Assembly (NCBI GenBank): GCA_964594175.1 | Contig: CAZQLM010000012.1 | Coordinates: forward strand, 1 to 20,150 | Source: SZUA-1535 sp964594175 | Lineage (GTDB): Archaea > Aenigmatarchaeota > Aenigmatarchaeia > Aenigmatarchaeales > SZUA-1535 | Reading direction: 5' to 3' | DNA length: 20,150 bases | Shown here: positions 1 through 6,807 of the stretch, piece by piece | How the letters are laid out: each line of letters starts with the position of its first letter | How positions within the stretch are numbered: the stretch's first letter is position 1 | Translations under genes and position numbers: made by a program | The notes under the pieces: model-generated | What the model was told of the DNA's origin: nothing | Database searches by the model: none | Seen by the model: the letters and a program-made list of their open reading frames with translations, nothing else

Positions 1-381
1 TGTTTCGAAATGAAGGACGAAAATCTTTTGCCTTATTGCTGTATTAGTTATTTTGCAAGGGCGTTTGGAGGAGCGGATTGGGATTCTGCAGGCTCTATCC
101 AACAAACAAGTGATGGTGGCTATATAGTAGCTGGATATACAATCTCGTTCGGTGCAGGAAATGGCGATTCCCTCGTGATAAAGCTGGATTCTAATGGAAA
201 CATTCCTGATTGCTCTCACATGCAATCGGTTTCTCCTACAGTTAAATCTCCTACTCCAAGCAAAACAGAGCCTTCGCCAAGCAAAACAGAACTTTCGCTA
301 TCTCCGGGTACACCTTCTCCAATTACAACCTCTCCCACTGTTACACCAACAAATATTTGCTATGCAGAAGAATGCGGATAG
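1..381 (+). CDS. 3' end of a repeat-containing surface protein with S/T/P-rich tail (partial)
   Basis: The reading frame is open to the first base of the window, so the 5' end is probably outside; the ATG at position 10 need not be the start. One complete repeat is visible: a GG-x-D-x-D-x-A start, then SIQQTSDGGYIVAGYT, then a D-x-LVIKLDSNGNI end. This is a beta-propeller-like tandem repeat common in secreted or cell-surface proteins of archaea and bacteria. It is followed by about 50 residues dominated by Ser, Thr and Pro, ending in a short Cys-containing tail (ICYAEECG). Such linkers usually act as stalks, but no transmembrane anchor follows here. A 21-bp near-perfect tandem repeat (256-297) encodes part of the stalk. 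Function beyond a surface or extracellular role is not inferable. It may be intact and secreted, or truncated at the 3' end. Confidence 0.6.
   Translation, partial: CFEMKDENLLPYCCISYFARAFGGADWDSAGSIQQTSDGGYIVAGYTISFGAGNGDSLVIKLDSNGNIPDCSHMQSVSPTVKSPTPSKTEPSPSKTELSLSPGTPSPITTSPTVTPTNICYAEECG
256..297 (+). repeat. Two-copy 21-bp tandem repeat in the stalk region
   Basis: Units at 256-276 and 277-297 start with CCAAGCAAAACAGA and differ at only a few positions. Each encodes a short Pro-Ser-Lys-Thr-Glu-containing segment of the Ser/Thr/Pro-rich tail, consistent with slippage-driven growth of a stalk. Confidence 0.6.
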
Positions 382-422
382 CTTGAGCATTTTAGTTTCT
401 TTGTTCAACTTTGTACAGAAGC

Positions 423-2513
423 TCAGAATGGTGTAAGAATCTGTGCAAGCACAGGACCGAAAATTCTGAAACTTATCCACCACGAAAGAGTATAGGTTAT
501 TATAGCTATGAACAGAGTTTTATAAAGAATATTTCTGAAACCTATTGCATCTTCTCCGTATTCCAGCCTGTTCACAAAGTATGAAATTATCAGCGCGGTT
601 TCTATCGTGTACAATCCGACAACAATCTGAAAACCAGCCGGAGTTATTGGCATTCCTTCTCCGCCTCCTGACCATGCCCAGGTAAGAAAAACCGGAAGTG
701 TTACAGGCATACCGCTTGACATGAGCTCTCTCATTTTAGACATCATAACGAAAAGTATCTCCATTATAACTATGGCCATTGTTACAATTATTCCAGAAAT
801 GAGAGGAGCCAAAAAAGTTGCAAGAAAACGCATTGAAGTTATAGTTTCGGAAAGCATTGAAATTATTTCTTCCTTTACCATTTTAACTCCCTTAAGATAT
901 CTTGAAAGCGTTAGGCAAGTAAGCGCTGTGAGTTTAACAGATTTTTCAGCAGATTCTATTATCACCTGAAATATTGACTTTATCAGTTTCGAAGGATATT
1001 TCCACAGCACTCCTGCTTCTCTGTCAAAAAGCGCCTGCTCAAACGTCATCCCTAGTTTTTTCATGTTTGCTATAACCTCTCTGAAAAGTCCAGCGATTTT
1101 TAGATTCTTCATATCCTTCGTTGCTTTGTCTATTGCTGTTTCTACAGGTCTTCCGCTCGCAAGCTGGTTTCCGAACTGAAAAAGCGCTTCGCCAAATTCA
1201 TTCTCAATTCTTTCAATTCTTTTTCTCAGTGGCATCTTCTGAAAAGAGTCGAGATAGGAGTATGTGATTATACCCAGTGCTATTCCAAAAATCACGAAAA
1301 TGGAGTAAAAGGTTTGTCTTGAAATATCCTCGAGTGAAAGCGTAGAAGTAAGGGAAATTCCGTGAATACCGTAAAGAATGAACGGAAGTGAAGCAGCTAT
1401 AGCAAATGGAAGGATATTTACCTCTTTTCCAAAAAATCTGAATTTACCGAGTTTAGGAACACCTTTGGCTTCCTCTACTTCTGGCTGAGAAAACGTTGTC
1501 GGTTTTGTGCTGAGTAGATTTGAAATGAACCAGAAAAGAAAGATCGGAAGCAAAACGTCATATCCGAGGAAGATGAAAATTGGTTTTACTATCTCTGTCA
1601 TAAAAATCGCAACAACCGGAAACATAACCAGACCTATTACGGGAAGCATTATTCCCATGCTGTAAACGAGCATCACAGGCATTCTTAAGTTTCTAGCATA
1701 ATAACGCATTTTTTCTCTTGTGCCATTAAGCATAACGTTCACTGCTTCGTCTAGAAGGCTTAATCTTCTTTCGCCTGGCTCACCAGTAGCAGCCCTAAGA
1801 AGCTGTAATGCCTCGACAAATTCCTCGTTCTTATCCTTCCATTTTGCAAGATAGCAAGCGATTGCAAGATCCATAGAAGGATACACTCCCACTTCTATAT
1901 CCCAAAGAAGTTTTTTCAGATCCCAAGAAAGCGGCCCGGAGAGATTTTCTGCAGCAAACTTAAGAGCGCCTTCCAAATTTGGTGATGTCCGCATGTAAAT
2001 TACCATATAAAGAACTGCCATCACGAGATCTGCTGCCATTTTAATCTCAAGCTCTTTAGATTTTTTGGAAGGATAGGTATAGCAATACCAAGCCGCACCA
2101 GCGAAAAGAGAAAAAACGATTAAAGAAAAGAGTAAAGCTCTGAAAGCTATAAAAAATCCGAAAAAAATGAAAACTCCGATGAGAAAGAGTAAAATGGATA
2201 GAGAAAAAACACCTTCTGGCTTTACATTCAGGTATGCTGTTTTTATTTCCGCTTCCAATTTTTCTGCAGTTTTTCTATCCGGTTTCACAGGGAAAATTTT
2301 TTGCGCTTTCCAGCATAGCTTTTCATAAAGCGTTTTAGGTTCTTTCCTAATTTCCTTTATAAATTGATAGTAATCCTTCGTTCGGAAACGCTCTTCAGTT
2401 TTTGGCGTATATTCCTCGATGTCGAATTTAGGCTTAAGTTCCTGTAGAATTTTTTTCAATCTCTCCCTTCTTACCTCTTCTATCCTTTTTTCTTTCTTTT
2501 TTCTCCAAAACAT
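423..2513 (-). CDS. TadC/GspF-like (FlaJ-type) membrane assembly protein with two T2SSF domains
   Basis: A 696-residue polytopic membrane protein. After a charged, Lys/Arg/Glu-rich cytoplasmic N-terminus (about residues 1-100) come two hydrophobic hairpins. Then follow two copies of a type II secretion F-like cytoplasmic helical domain (roughly residues 155-290 and 435-570), each followed by membrane segments. This layout matches the archaeal TadC/FlaJ family, the polytopic platform that works with a TadA/GspE-type ATPase to assemble pili or archaella-like filaments. No ATPase or pilin gene is visible nearby, so the filament type is unknown. The start ATG at 2513 is preceded by a TATA-like element around 2545-2554, which would give a leader of about ten bases. 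The 3' end faces the end of the surface-protein gene. Confidence 0.75.
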   Translation of the reverse strand: MFWRKKKEKRIEEVRRERLKKILQELKPKFDIEEYTPKTEERFRTKDYYQFIKEIRKEPKTLYEKLCWKAQKIFPVKPDRKTAEKLEAEIKTAYLNVKPEGVFSLSILLFLIGVFIFFGFFIAFRALLFSLIVFSLFAGAAWYCYTYPSKKSKELEIKMAADLVMAVLYMVIYMRTSPNLEGALKFAAENLSGPLSWDLKKLLWDIEVGVYPSMDLAIACYLAKWKDKNEEFVEALQLLRAATGEPGERRLSLLDEAVNVMLNGTREKMRYYARNLRMPVMLVYSMGIMLPVIGLVMFPVVAIFMTEIVKPIFIFLGYDVLLPIFLFWFISNLLSTKPTTFSQPEVEEAKGVPKLGKFRFFGKEVNILPFAIAASLPFILYGIHGISLTSTLSLEDISRQTFYSIFVIFGIALGIITYSYLDSFQKMPLRKRIERIENEFGEALFQFGNQLASGRPVETAIDKATKDMKNLKIAGLFREVIANMKKLGMTFEQALFDREAGVLWKYPSKLIKSIFQVIIESAEKSVKLTALTCLTLSRYLKGVKMVKEEIISMLSETITSMRFLATFLAPLISGIIVTMAIVIMEILFVMMSKMRELMSSGMPVTLPVFLTWAWSGGGEGMPITPAGFQIVVGLYTIETALIISYFVNRLEYGEDAIGFRNILYKTLFIAIITYTLSWWISFRIFGPVLAQILTPF

Positions 2514-2544
2514 TTTCTCAAACCCTAATAATATTTTTGAAGAA

Positions 2545-2554
2545 GTTTATATTA
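2545..2554 (-). promoter_or_regulatory. TATA-like element of the TadC-like gene
   Basis: On the minus strand this reads TAATATAAAC, about 37 nt upstream of the ATG at 2513. It lies in the 49-bp gap between the TadC-like gene and the upstream DUF429 gene. Judged by eye only. Confidence 0.35.
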
Positions 2555-2562
2555 ATAATGTA

Positions 2563-3105
2563 TCAGAACTTCGGAATTATTATTCCTCCAAGGTCTTCAT
2601 ACTTCCCTTCAATGTAAGCCTTAGCTGTTAAAGCGCAAATCAAAGCGTCGTATTCGTCTTTGCTTTTTCCCTTTTCTTTTTTCAACCCAAAAATTTTTTC
2701 GCTCGCATTCGCGAAAACCTCGATTACTTCTATTCCCATTTTTCTTATTTCATGCGCAAGGTTTTTGGCACGCAAAGCAAGCAAACGCATGCTTGGCAAG
2801 AGCAGAGAAAGCGGTCTAAAGCCGCGTTGCATTAGTAGAATCTCACCGATGCGCCATGCTATACCCGGTTTCGGGAGCCAGAGTGGAGCGTCTATGGCCA
2901 CAACTTTTGGAGAGACTTTTTTCACCTCTGAAAGAATTTCCTCATCAGTGAAAAGCTTTTTTGTTTTGGCTCCTGTGGCACGAAGCACGCAAAAGCCGGT
3001 GGGATTTTCTTCCTTTCCAGCAAGATCAATACCAACAACACAAAAATCCTTTTCAAACGTTTTCAGAGTAACCCGCGAGCTTTCCGTAAAGGATTTTTGT
3101 TCCAT
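2563..3105 (-). CDS. DUF429 / COG2410-type predicted nuclease (RNase H-like fold)
   Basis: A 180-residue protein matching the DUF429 family, which is predicted to adopt an RNase H-like nuclease fold. The N-terminal strand VVGIDLAG supplies D27. A second strand ends in AIDAPLWLP (D72). Near the C-terminus, KSKDEYDALICALTA supplies the usual Asp cluster (D150, D153) before an Ala-rich helix. These acidic positions are the expected metal ligands, so a nuclease activity is plausible but unproven in the family. The length is typical. The ATG at 3105 lies about 22 nt from an AT-rich TATA-like stretch (3122-3132), so the transcript may be leaderless. The roughly 20 residues before the first strand could be an extended N-terminus. 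Confidence 0.7.
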   Translation of the reverse strand: MEQKSFTESSRVTLKTFEKDFCVVGIDLAGKEENPTGFCVLRATGAKTKKLFTDEEILSEVKKVSPKVVAIDAPLWLPKPGIAWRIGEILLMQRGFRPLSLLLPSMRLLALRAKNLAHEIRKMGIEVIEVFANASEKIFGLKKEKGKSKDEYDALICALTAKAYIEGKYEDLGGIIIPKF

Positions 3106-3129
3106 AAGAATAATTGCACAAATAAAAAT

Positions 3130-3579
3130 TTAGCTTTTATCGGTTGAATAACTTATCTGCGTAATTTCTGTGATTATTCCATCGGCATTTACGTAGCCTT
3201 TTTGGATTACATGCGCTTCTTTTTTATACCCTTTCATTACTATATCTTCATAGGGGATTTTTCTATTCTCGTAGAAAATGTATTCTATTCTTAAATAATC
3301 TCCACTCCTTACAGAATTCGGACCTGGATATACAAGTCTTATTTCTTTTCCACTATTGTCTTTAAGAGAATATATCTCAAAGTGAAATTCTCCTACTCCT
3401 TCTCCAAAGAAACTTCGTGAAATGGCTATTGAGTCTTCATCTACATCAACAACAACTCCGATAAATTTTTTTCTTTTTTCTATTCCTTGAGCATTTTCAT
3501 TTTTTATGCATCCGCCAGTAAGAAAGCTTACCACACTTCCGAGAGAAACACATAAAAATTCTCTTCTCGTCATTTTCAT
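3130..3579 (-). CDS. Tat-type lipoprotein of unknown function
   Basis: A small exported protein of 149 residues from the chosen start. The N-terminus carries a twin-arginine motif (T-R-R-E-F-L), a short hydrophobic stretch and a lipobox (LTGGC). Export by the Tat pathway followed by lipid attachment at the Cys is therefore expected. The mature part is a small, probably beta-rich domain (FIGVVVDVDEDSIAIS, later IRLVYPG and GDYLRIEY) that I do not recognise. An in-frame GTG lies three codons upstream (3588). ATG 3579 is preferred because AGGTGA sits just upstream of it, and the upstream GTG is part of that binding site. A TATA-like TTTAAAAATT is present around 3607-3617. The gene stands alone. 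Confidence 0.6.
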   Translation of the reverse strand: MKMTRREFLCVSLGSVVSFLTGGCIKNENAQGIEKRKKFIGVVVDVDEDSIAISRSFFGEGVGEFHFEIYSLKDNSGKEIRLVYPGPNSVRSGDYLRIEYIFYENRKIPYEDIVMKGYKKEAHVIQKGYVNADGIITEITQISYSTDKS

Positions 3580-3621
3580 ACATTTCACCTGAAAGAGGTT
3601 ACACAGAAAAATTTTTAAATT

Positions 3622-4074
3622 TTAATGCTCGATTAACCTTTTCGTTGAAATACGATATTGTGCCAACGGATCATTTAAATAATAGGCAAGTATTTTATCA
3701 AAATAGGGGCCTTTTTTTCTACCCCTTTGTCTTATTGGGCCAGAAATATACATTTGAGTATGAGGAGAAAGTATTTCCCCTTTATACCATGGAAGAGTAG
3801 GAAGAATTAACAGTTTAGATAAACTTCTAAGGAAAGGGCATTGAATAATTTCCTCAAGTTTAACAAAATAGAATCCGTGTGGCAATTCCTCATCCCTTGA
3901 ATTGTACACTAATACTGTATTATTTGGAGAAAATATATTATCCTCCTTTAATTTTTCAAGCTCCTCATGATCAAAGGTAGTAATTCTTCCCTTTATTTTC
4001 AAATCTCCTATGTTGAATGTGCGTTTTAACTCTGTTAACGCTTTGCGGAAGTATGATTTTAACTCTTTTTTCAT
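3622..4074 (-). CDS. Hypothetical protein of about 150 residues
   Basis: I do not recognise this protein. It is soluble, with a Lys-rich helical N-terminus and a mixed alpha/beta middle. The basic, Gly-rich C-terminal part includes YISGPIRQRGRKKGPYFDKI and ends near STKRLIEH. The frame can be extended to a TTG at 4119 (165 residues), but ATG 4074 fits better. It lies 25-30 nt from a TTTAAA box at 4099-4104, the normal spacing for a leaderless archaeal transcript, whereas the TTG would lie upstream of that box. It is divergently transcribed from the PHP gene at 4128 and appears to share its TATA element. Confidence 0.55.
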   Translation of the reverse strand: MKKELKSYFRKALTELKRTFNIGDLKIKGRITTFDHEELEKLKEDNIFSPNNTVLVYNSRDEELPHGFYFVKLEEIIQCPFLRSLSKLLILPTLPWYKGEILSPHTQMYISGPIRQRGRKKGPYFDKILAYYLNDPLAQYRISTKRLIEH

Positions 4075-4096
4075 AAGAACAAGTTTACACCTAAAA

Positions 4097-4107
4097 CTTT
4101 TAAATCT
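4097..4107. promoter_or_regulatory. Shared bidirectional TATA box
   Basis: The palindromic core TTTAAA at 4099-4104 is 24-29 nt from ATG 4128 (plus) and 25-30 nt from ATG 4074 (minus). One TBP site could therefore direct leaderless transcripts on both strands. Inferred from spacing only. Confidence 0.45.
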
Positions 4108-4127
4108 TGTTTCTTCCAACCTAATTC

Positions 4128-4826
4128 ATGCTCGTAGCAGATTTTCATATACATACTTCGGTTTCCAAAGATTCCTATCTCTCGCCAAAAGCTTTGCCTT
4201 TGCTCTTGAAAAAACTAAACTATAACGTTGCTGGGATAGTAGATCACAACTCGAACAAAGGAGCTATGATAGCAAAAAAGTATGCACCGACGAACTTCCT
4301 TGTGCTCGTAGGGCAGGAGATAAAAACTCAGCAAGGAGAGATAATAGTATTCGGAGCAGAAAGAATTCTTCGCGGCAGTATCTGGGAGATTTTAGAAATA
4401 GCTAAAGATGAGAACTTTCTTACGGTTCTTCCGCATCCTTTTGATATTTTACGAAAAAGCTCAAGTGCAAGAAGAACCGGAAATAAAGAAATAAAAAAAA
4501 TTATCGAAAAGGTTGATGCTCTTGAAACTTTCAACTCTCGTTGCACGCTTAGCATTTTCAATTCCAGGGCAAAATTACTCGCAAAGCTTATGAAAAAACC
4601 GATAGTAGCTGGGAGTGATGCACATACTCTGAGCGAGCTCGGAAAAGCTAAAACCCTTGTTCATGCAGAGCTTAACGAGGATAACATTTTCGAAGCTGTG
4701 AGAAAGGGGGGAACAGAAATTCAAGGCAGGCTAAGTTCATGGCTTGTGCATGCGAAAAGCGCATTTGCTAGACTCGAAAAGATTTTTTCAGCAGAAAAGA
4801 GAAAAGTAGCGGAATGGAAGCTGTAA
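4128..4826 (+). CDS. PHP-domain metal-dependent phosphoesterase-like protein
   Basis: A 232-residue protein with the ordered metal-binding motifs of the PHP superfamily. These are HIHT at residues 7-10, DH at 39-40, the conserved Glu in GQEIKT (E64), HPFD at 103-106, an E in ALETFNSR (E132) and GSDAH at 161-165. Standalone archaeal members are trinuclear-metal phosphoesterases or nucleotidases; the substrate here cannot be read from sequence. Length is normal for the short COG0613/COG1387-type proteins, and the metal ligands appear complete. The start ATG is probably leaderless (shared TATA at 4099-4104). The last 59 bp overlap the end of the convergent antiporter gene. Confidence 0.75.
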   Translation: MLVADFHIHTSVSKDSYLSPKALPLLLKKLNYNVAGIVDHNSNKGAMIAKKYAPTNFLVLVGQEIKTQQGEIIVFGAERILRGSIWEILEIAKDENFLTVLPHPFDILRKSSSARRTGNKEIKKIIEKVDALETFNSRCTLSIFNSRAKLLAKLMKKPIVAGSDAHTLSELGKAKTLVHAELNEDNIFEAVRKGGTEIQGRLSSWLVHAKSAFARLEKIFSAEKRKVAEWKL

Positions 4827-5922
4827 ATACAGCTGTGCTCGCTACTAAAATAGAATAAAGCTTTTCACCGATTATTGCATTTTCAAAAAGATATTTGATA
4901 ATCACCAGACTCGTGCTAAATCTTGTGCATAGTCCGATTCCCAACAGGAAAGCATTTCTGCTACCAAGTTTGCGTTTCGTCGAAATCCAGCTTGCAAAAA
5001 TTTTTCCGGTTCCTGTGAGTAGAACTATCGCTGCAACGTAGGGGGCGAAACCAATAACATGTTCGAAGCTTGTTGTTGCCCCGACCCATACAAAGAAAAG
5101 AGGAGCAAAAAATCCGTAACTCATCGTTTTTATTTCAGACTCGATAAGTTTCAGTCTTTTTTCCGGGAGGAAATTTCTTAAACCTATTCCTGCAAAAAGT
5201 GCTCCGAGAGGAGAGGCGTCTGCTAAGTTTCCAAGAGCAAGAAAAACGAAGAATACGAAAAACACAAAAACGAAAAGAGTCTCTATATTCGGATGCTTAA
5301 ATTTTCTTCCTTCTTCCTTTAAAAAGGAAAAAAGATACGTAACAAGGAAAAGAATGGAAAGCGCCAGTATTGTGCCAATAATCTCTATCTTTTCTCTTGG
5401 AACTGCAGAGCTTACAACGATAGAGGCTAGCACCAATGCAAAAAGCTCGAAAGCATCATCCAAAATACCTATTCCTATCAAAGCTTTTCCAAGCGGTTTT
5501 TTCATGAGTTTAAATTCCTCGAGAATAGGAACGAGAACAGCTTCCCCAACTGTGGCAAAAGACAAAGCAACAATAAAAGAAATTGTCCATGAAAGAGAGA
5601 AAAGATAGTGAAGAAGTGCCGAACCTATAAGTCCTTCGGTAAATATTATGAAAACCGTCGCCTTTCCATAGAATCCGGCATTTCTTATAAGTTCGGTAAG
5701 ATTTATTTCGAATCCTATCACGAAAAGCAGAAAGTACATTCCAAGCGATGCCAGAAATGTAAATGTATCAGAGTTTATTACCTCTTTAAATATTCCAAAA
5801 ATGGAAAAAATAAACCCTAAGAAAAGTGCAGAAAAAATCCATGGTATCCTTGTTTTTTCGAAAAAATGCCCTAAAATAAATGTAAACAGATAAACAATTG
5901 CTAAAACTACTGCAAGCTCCAT
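4768..5922 (-). CDS. CPA2-family Na+/H+ (or K+/H+) antiporter
   Basis: An integral membrane protein of 384 residues with about a dozen hydrophobic segments, matching the sodium/proton exchanger domain of the CPA2 (KefB/NapA-like) group. The N-terminus runs into the first helix, followed by FEKTRIPWIFSALFLGF and the family-like stretch LLFVIGFEINLTELI. Later segments include GIGILDDAFELFALVL, where the DD acidic pair is the expected ion-binding site, and SPLGALFAGIGLRNFLPE. There is no C-terminal TrkA-N/NAD-binding domain, so this is the membrane domain alone. ATG 5922 is preferred to an in-frame ATG five codons upstream (5937), because a TATA-like TTTTTATAAC (5944-5953, minus) is correctly spaced for a leaderless start at 5922. 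The last 59 bp overlap the convergent PHP gene. Confidence 0.8.
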   Translation of the reverse strand: MELAVVLAIVYLFTFILGHFFEKTRIPWIFSALFLGFIFSIFGIFKEVINSDTFTFLASLGMYFLLFVIGFEINLTELIRNAGFYGKATVFIIFTEGLIGSALLHYLFSLSWTISFIVALSFATVGEAVLVPILEEFKLMKKPLGKALIGIGILDDAFELFALVLASIVVSSAVPREKIEIIGTILALSILFLVTYLFSFLKEEGRKFKHPNIETLFVFVFFVFFVFLALGNLADASPLGALFAGIGLRNFLPEKRLKLIESEIKTMSYGFFAPLFFVWVGATTSFEHVIGFAPYVAAIVLLTGTGKIFASWISTKRKLGSRNAFLLGIGLCTRFSTSLVIIKYLFENAIIGEKLYSILVASTAVFTASIPLLFSFLLKKSFRV

Positions 5923-5926
5923 AAAG

Positions 5927-5934
5927 TTTAAATA
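5927..5934 (+). promoter_or_regulatory. Putative TATA box of the 5S rRNA gene
   Basis: TTTAAATA is centred about 26 nt upstream of the first 5S base (5957), the standard archaeal spacing. It lies between the two possible start codons of the divergent antiporter gene. Confidence 0.5.
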
Positions 5935-5943
5935 CATTTAGGA

Positions 5944-5953
5944 GTTATAAAAA
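5944..5953 (-). promoter_or_regulatory. Putative TATA box of the antiporter gene
   Basis: On the minus strand this reads TTTTTATAAC, about 26 nt upstream of ATG 5922. It is interleaved with the 5S promoter and sits only a few bases before the 5S gene. Confidence 0.45.
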
Positions 5954-5956
5954 TTT

Positions 5957-6076
5957 GGCTCCCGGCCAAACCGGGGAGGCAAGACCCGTTCCCGTTCCGA
6001 ACACGGCAGTGAATCTCCCCGGGGATCTGGCGAGTACTGAGCCTTGTGCTCGGGAAAGCCAGGACGCCGGGTAGCC
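5957..6076 (+). rRNA. rrf: 5S ribosomal RNA (standalone)
   Basis: The gene is 120 nt. The ends form helix I: GGCU pairs with AGCC, and CCCGGC pairs with GCCGGG, with one bulged U on the 3' side. Internal landmarks are characteristic of 5S: CCCGUUCCGAACACGG for the loop-B/helix-III region, CGAGUACUG for the helix-IV/loop-E region, and GGGAAAGCCAGGACGCCGGG at the 3' end. G+C is about 67% by hand count against strongly AT-rich surroundings. No 16S, 23S or tRNA gene is adjacent, so it is an unlinked 5S gene with its own promoter (TTTAAATA at 5927-5934). The exact ends rest on helix I pairing. Confidence 0.93.
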
Positions 6077-6084
6077 ATTAATTC

Positions 6085-6780
6085 TTAAAATGGAATTGTG
6101 CCTGTTAAGCACCTTCTATATAAAGCTTTCACAAGTTTCTTAAAACTTTCTAGTTCTGTTCCAGCATTTCTTCTATACATTTCAAGTATATCTTCAGAAA
6201 GTCGCGATACAGAATGTCCATATTCTGGAAATCCACAGAAGCTTATTATTTCTGGATCTAAATGCCCCTTTACGACAATTCCGCAACCTCCTTTTATTTC
6301 TATTTCCTTCTCATAATAGTTTGCCCATAGCTCTATTGCATTCTTTAGCTTGTAAAACTTTTGTTCTGTACATCCCCAAATTCCTATTTCTCCATCAAGA
6401 ATCAAAATCTTAAGTTTTTCGTTGTTTCTAATCTTTTCAAGACTTTTGAGTAAATATCTCCCGACTATTTTTTCATGAGCGTGATGCGTTGTAGAATACG
6501 GAAGTATCTCAACAATATTCCCTAATTCATAAAGCTTTTTTGAATAAAAAAATCTAGCACCGCCTGTTGTTAACAAGAGAATAAGATCAAATTTATCGTG
6601 GTTATTAACATATCCCTCTATTTTCTTAAACAATTCATCCCTCAGTTCTCTAGAATTCAAAACTTCTAAGTTCCATCTCAAACAATCATTGGGAAATGCT
6701 TTTTCCATACATTCTAGCACACATTCCTTTCCCTCAATAGTTTCCCACACATCATTGATTATTACATGTGTTTTCTTCAT
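6085..6780 (-). CDS. Hypothetical protein co-transcribed with the MNT-HEPN gene
   Basis: A 231-residue soluble protein that I do not recognise. It looks alpha/beta: a hydrophobic strand followed by a Gly-rich turn (DLILLLTTGGARFFYSKK, residues 65-82), a His-rich segment (TTHHAHE, 97-103), a strand ending in an acidic turn (LILDGEIG, 126-133), and a Cys/Gly-rich region (KGGCGIVVKGH). The clustered His, Asp and Cys residues could bind metal or form an active site, but no family can be named. The start ATG is preceded by AGGTG six to seven bases upstream. Only 27 bp separate it from the MNT-HEPN stop codon and no promoter is evident there, so the two genes are probably one operon. Its 3' end faces the 5S gene, nine bases away. 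Confidence 0.6.
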   Translation of the reverse strand: MKKTHVIINDVWETIEGKECVLECMEKAFPNDCLRWNLEVLNSRELRDELFKKIEGYVNNHDKFDLILLLTTGGARFFYSKKLYELGNIVEILPYSTTHHAHEKIVGRYLLKSLEKIRNNEKLKILILDGEIGIWGCTEQKFYKLKNAIELWANYYEKEIEIKGGCGIVVKGHLDPEIISFCGFPEYGHSVSRLSEDILEMYRRNAGTELESFKKLVKALYRRCLTGTIPF

Positions 6781-6807
6781 TTCTACACCTAATTAGAAAG
6801 ACGGTAG

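Noticed and set aside
721..969. Ile/Ser-rich open frame antisense to the TadC-like gene
   Set aside because: Apparent hydrophobicity comes from reversed membrane and charged codons of the TadC-like protein; no SD or promoter.
2660..3133. 157-codon open frame on the plus strand antisense to the DUF429 gene
   Set aside because: The minus-strand protein has conserved acidic motifs. The plus frame is a compositional shadow.
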